DNA from: Euryarchaeota archaeon UBA596
GTDB lineage: Archaea; Thermoplasmatota; Poseidoniia; Poseidoniales; Poseidoniaceae
Reading direction: 5' to 3'
Assembly: GCA_002498205.1 (NCBI GenBank)
Contig: DAGQ01000037.1
Coordinates: 1 to 9,221, forward strand
Length of the DNA: 9,221 bases
The notes beneath the pieces are model-generated. The model made no database searches, was not told the origin of the DNA, and worked only from the letters and a program-made list of their open reading frames with translations. This document shows positions 7,149-9,221 of this stretch, piece after piece (within the stretch, counting starts at the first letter, position 1; every line of letters starts with the position of its first letter). The translations under genes were made by a program, and so were the position numbers.

Positions 7149-7154
7149 CACCTC
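7149..7154 (-). promoter_or_regulatory. Shine-Dalgarno site for uvrB
   Basis: GAGGTG on the minus strand overlaps the TGA stop of the upstream SDR gene and lies 5 nt before the TTG start of uvrB at 7143. It supports the TTG as the true start and coupling to SDR translation. The same TGA is in frame with uvrB, so no longer start exists. Confidence 0.75.
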
Positions 7155-7890
7155 AGGGAAGATATAAACCACCATTAACATGAATTACAGCCCCTGTAAT
7201 GTAAGCTGAATCTGGGCCGCATAGAAATGCCACAACTCCTGCAATATCTGAGGGTTGGCCGATTCTTTTCAAAGGTACTTCTAATTCTCTTTGATTTCTT
7301 TTTTCGTTAGTGTCTCCCGCCAAAATTGCAGTATCTACATAACCTGGTGCAACTACGTTAACTCTTTTTCCAGAAGTCCCAATATCTTGGGCTAAGCTTC
7401 TAGCCCACGCATGTAAAGCAGCCTTACTTGCAGAGTAATCAGCTCCGTGGGGAGACCCTCTAATTCCTAATTGTGACCCTATTGCAACAATTCTAGCTTC
7501 CTCCAATAAGTGTTCTTTAATTGAATTCCAAACGCCAAATGCTCCAAAGAAATTGACCTCCATTGACTTTCTTAAAATTTCATCAGTTAATTCGTATGCT
7601 GAAATCCTATTGTATGCTCCGTGGTTTAGTATTAAAACATCAATTCCACCCTTACACCATGGATGCTCGGACAATAATAAAATTTCTGAAGGTACGGTGC
7701 AATCTATTTTCAATGCTACCGCATCCGAACCATTTGATCTGATTTCATCAACGGTTTCTTCTGCTGAAAAACTATCTGAATTATATGTTAACAAAATTTT
7801 GTATCCCTCGGAAGCGAGTCTAATTGAAATTCCTCTGCCGATTCCTCTACCTCCTCCTGTAATGATGGCAAGTGGCTGTGGTGAATCCAT
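7153..7890 (-). CDS. Short-chain dehydrogenase/reductase, FabG-like
   Basis: NAD(P)H-dependent oxidoreductase of the classical SDR family, about 245 residues as expected; the substrate is not clear. The Rossmann cofactor motif TGGGRGIG is at 11-18. NHGA (89-92) replaces the common NAG motif. The catalytic set is present: Asn113, Ser139 (AIGSQ), Tyr152 and Lys156 (YSASK). The C-terminal APGYVDT, KRIGQPSDIAGVVAFLCGPDSAYITG and HVNGG segments are typical of 3-oxoacyl-ACP reductases (FabG) and of sugar or alcohol dehydrogenases. Since archaea lack a standard fatty-acid synthase, a FabG role is not assumed. It is the first gene of the operon with uvrB and the YggS-like gene. The ATG at 7890 has GAGGG 6 nt upstream and an in-frame TGA 12 bases upstream, so the start is firm. 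Confidence 0.9.
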   Translation of the reverse strand: MDSPQPLAIITGGGRGIGRGISIRLASEGYKILLTYNSDSFSAEETVDEIRSNGSDAVALKIDCTVPSEILLLSEHPWCKGGIDVLILNHGAYNRISAYELTDEILRKSMEVNFFGAFGVWNSIKEHLLEEARIVAIGSQLGIRGSPHGADYSASKAALHAWARSLAQDIGTSGKRVNVVAPGYVDTAILAGDTNEKRNQRELEVPLKRIGQPSDIAGVVAFLCGPDSAYITGAVIHVNGGLYLP

Positions 7891-7896
7891 GTGTGG

Positions 7897-7901
7897 CCCT
7901 C
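7897..7901 (-). promoter_or_regulatory. Shine-Dalgarno site for the SDR gene
   Basis: GAGGG on the minus strand lies 6 nt before the ATG at 7890. This implies a transcript with at least a short 5' leader, unlike the other promoter-proximal genes in the window, which show no such site. Confidence 0.55.
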
Positions 7902-7910
7902 AGTTGGCAC

Positions 7911-7917
7911 GTATACT
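7911..7917 (-). promoter_or_regulatory. Possible TATA element for the SDR-uvrB-yggS operon
   Basis: AGTATAC on the minus strand is centred about 24 bp before the ATG at 7890. If used, the transcript would begin near the ATG and exclude the Shine-Dalgarno at 7897-7901. A more upstream AT-rich element (TTTGTTAAT, about 7938-7946) would instead give a leader that includes it. The two readings conflict and cannot be separated from sequence alone. Confidence 0.3.
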
Positions 7918-7938
7918 TCCCTCTCTTGAACCCATGCA

Positions 7939-7980
7939 TTAACAAACACTGAATTGATAAGACCGGTAATGATTTGTTAA
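7939..7980. repeat. 8-bp inverted repeat in the SDR/GGR divergent region
   Basis: TTAACAAA (7939-7946) is matched by its exact reverse complement TTTGTTAA (7973-7980), with a 26-bp spacer that contains the palindrome ACCGGT (7962-7967). The right arm ends 4 bp before the ATG at 7985. It could be a paired operator for both directions, or chance in AT-rich DNA. Confidence 0.35.
7953..7960 (+). promoter_or_regulatory. Weak TATA-like element for the geranylgeranyl reductase gene
   Basis: ATTGATAA is centred about 28 bp before the ATG at 7985, and no Shine-Dalgarno sequence lies in front of that ATG. Both points fit a leaderless transcript, though the element departs from a good TATA consensus. 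Confidence 0.35.
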
Positions 7981-7984
7981 CTCA

Positions 7985-9220
7985 ATGGGAGATGCTGACT
8001 GGGATGTCGTCGTGATTGGTGCTGGACCAGGAGGAGGTACCGCAGCTCTTCATTGTGCAAGATTGGGGTTACGTACACTAATACTAGAAGAGCACAAAGA
8101 AATCGGCGTACCCGTACACTGTGGAGAATGTCTGTCTGAACTTGCCGTACAAAATTTGGAATTGGAATTACCAGAAGAAGTGATTTCCCTACATGTAAAA
8201 GGGATTAGAGTTCTTTTTCCGAATAAGGTAGAAAAAAAATTAACGGAACCTGGTTATGTATTAGAAAAACATCTTTTCGAACAATGGCTAATTGATGAAG
8301 CCGTTAAAGAAGGCGCTCACTTTAAATCCTCGCATAAAGTCAAGGGGCTAAATAAAAAATTTCAATTAGAAAATCAATTTTCTAATTGGGAAATTACAGG
8401 AAAGGGAGATTCGTTTCCAATTAATACTAAAATCATTATTGATGCAAGTGGAGTTGCGGGAATCACTTCAAGAATTCTTAAAAATTCCAATAAAATTGAT
8501 GTTATTTCGGGATATCAATATGAAATGATTGAAGTAGAAAATGACCAATATCTAGATTTTTATATCTGGCCGAAATATGCACCAGAAGGATATGTTTGGA
8601 TGATTCCCAAAAAAGAAGGGCGGGCGAATGTAGGATTGGTCACAACAAAAAAAAGTGATAAAATAAAGTCTTTAGATTCATTTATTGAAGATACATACCT
8701 CAATAAAAAAGATAAAGTCGACCCCACTTGGAAGAAATCTGGATTGAAAATAAAACCATTTGGGGGGACAATTCCAATTAGTGGGCCTAGAAATAATACG
8801 ATTGATGATGGATTAATTATGATTGGAGATGCAGCTGGATTTACATCGCCTCTTTTTGAAGGTGGATCTCACCTTGCAATGAAATCTGGAAAGTTTGCAT
8901 CCTTAGTAGCAAAAGAAGCATTGACTAAAAATGAATTTTCAAAAGCTAATTTAGAAAAGTATGAAGCATTATGGAAAAAAGAATTCCCACCATATCATAA
9001 AATTTTGAAGGGTAAAAAAGCACTTTATAATCTCTCAGATGAGGAGTTATCAATTATGGCCTCATGTATGCCTGATGAAATGAATGGTATGTCCATATTT
9101 ACAAAAATTGGTGTCGCGCTAAAAATATTAATTAAGAAACCTAGTCTATTGATTCGGAAAAAAGTAATTTCTGTACTTTTATCCTTTGGATATAGTCGCG
9201 CTAAATTTTATGGGTGGTGA
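7985..9220 (+). CDS. Geranylgeranyl reductase-family FAD-dependent oxidoreductase
   Basis: Flavoprotein that most likely saturates double bonds of the geranylgeranyl chains of archaeal membrane lipids (digeranylgeranylglycerophospholipid reductase), acting at the membrane surface. The 411 residues are near the family length. The N-terminal dinucleotide-binding motif is VVVIGAGPGGGTAA (8-21). EIGVPVHCGECLSE (39-52) aligns with the EIGSPVRCGEGLS segment of the Thermoplasma enzyme, including the active-site Cys (Cys46). YVLEKHLFEQWL (91-102), PEGYVWMIPKKEGRANVGL (200-218) and the second FAD motif MIGDAAGFTSPLFEGGS (279-295) all match. A basic, hydrophobic C-terminus (about 370-405) may contact the membrane. 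Other members reduce menaquinone or chlorophyll side chains, so the substrate is inferred. The gene is complete, ending with TGA at 9218-9220, and is divergent from the SDR operon. The ATG at 7985 lacks a Shine-Dalgarno. Confidence 0.9.
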   Translation: MGDADWDVVVIGAGPGGGTAALHCARLGLRTLILEEHKEIGVPVHCGECLSELAVQNLELELPEEVISLHVKGIRVLFPNKVEKKLTEPGYVLEKHLFEQWLIDEAVKEGAHFKSSHKVKGLNKKFQLENQFSNWEITGKGDSFPINTKIIIDASGVAGITSRILKNSNKIDVISGYQYEMIEVENDQYLDFYIWPKYAPEGYVWMIPKKEGRANVGLVTTKKSDKIKSLDSFIEDTYLNKKDKVDPTWKKSGLKIKPFGGTIPISGPRNNTIDDGLIMIGDAAGFTSPLFEGGSHLAMKSGKFASLVAKEALTKNEFSKANLEKYEALWKKEFPPYHKILKGKKALYNLSDEELSIMASCMPDEMNGMSIFTKIGVALKILIKKPSLLIRKKVISVLLSFGYSRAKFYGW

Positions 9221-9221
9221 T

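Noticed and set aside
7553..7942. Plus-strand open frame of 129 codons
   Set aside because: It is antisense to the SDR gene, whose cofactor and catalytic motifs are all present; the plus frame shows no family signature.

Overview
The window most resembles a piece of a marine planktonic euryarchaeal genome of the Group II (Poseidoniales) or Group III type. The clues are a geranylgeranyl-reductase-family flavoprotein (archaeal lipid saturation) beside bacterial-type uvrB, BioY, YggS and MmpL genes, AT-rich DNA, and genes preceded by TATA-like boxes about 25-28 bp before the start codon with no ribosome binding site. This taxonomic call is an inference from gene content; no marker gene such as rRNA is present.

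Layout, left to right. (1) 1-640, minus: 5' part of a gene for a zinc/manganese-type ABC transporter substrate-binding lipoprotein, cut by the window edge inside an Asp/His-rich metal-binding loop. (2) 641-730: divergent promoter region. (3) 731-1156, plus: a NikR-like ribbon-helix-helix metal regulator whose metal-site motif is altered. (4) 1213-1821, plus: a BioY biotin transporter. (5) 1827-4166, minus: an MmpL/RND-type membrane transporter, converging on bioY with only 5 bp between the stops. (6) 4224-7890, minus: a tight three-gene operon transcribed in the order SDR oxidoreductase, uvrB, YggS-type PLP-binding protein. (7) 7891-7984: divergent promoter region. (8) 7985-9220, plus: the geranylgeranyl reductase-like flavoprotein, complete to its stop at the window end.

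How they fit together. The left end looks like a metal-homeostasis unit: a metal-sensing repressor transcribed away from a metal-uptake lipoprotein, with a vitamin transporter following the regulator. The centre holds an envelope exporter and a DNA-repair/PLP/redox operon. The right end is lipid metabolism. Translation initiation appears mixed: genes at the head of transcripts look leaderless (ATG at about +1 after a TATA box), while the two internal operon genes use TTG starts with good Shine-Dalgarno sequences. I found no CRISPR array, insertion sequence, tRNA or rRNA. I see no clearly new multi-gene system; the most unusual items are the regulator's metal site and the insertions in UvrB.
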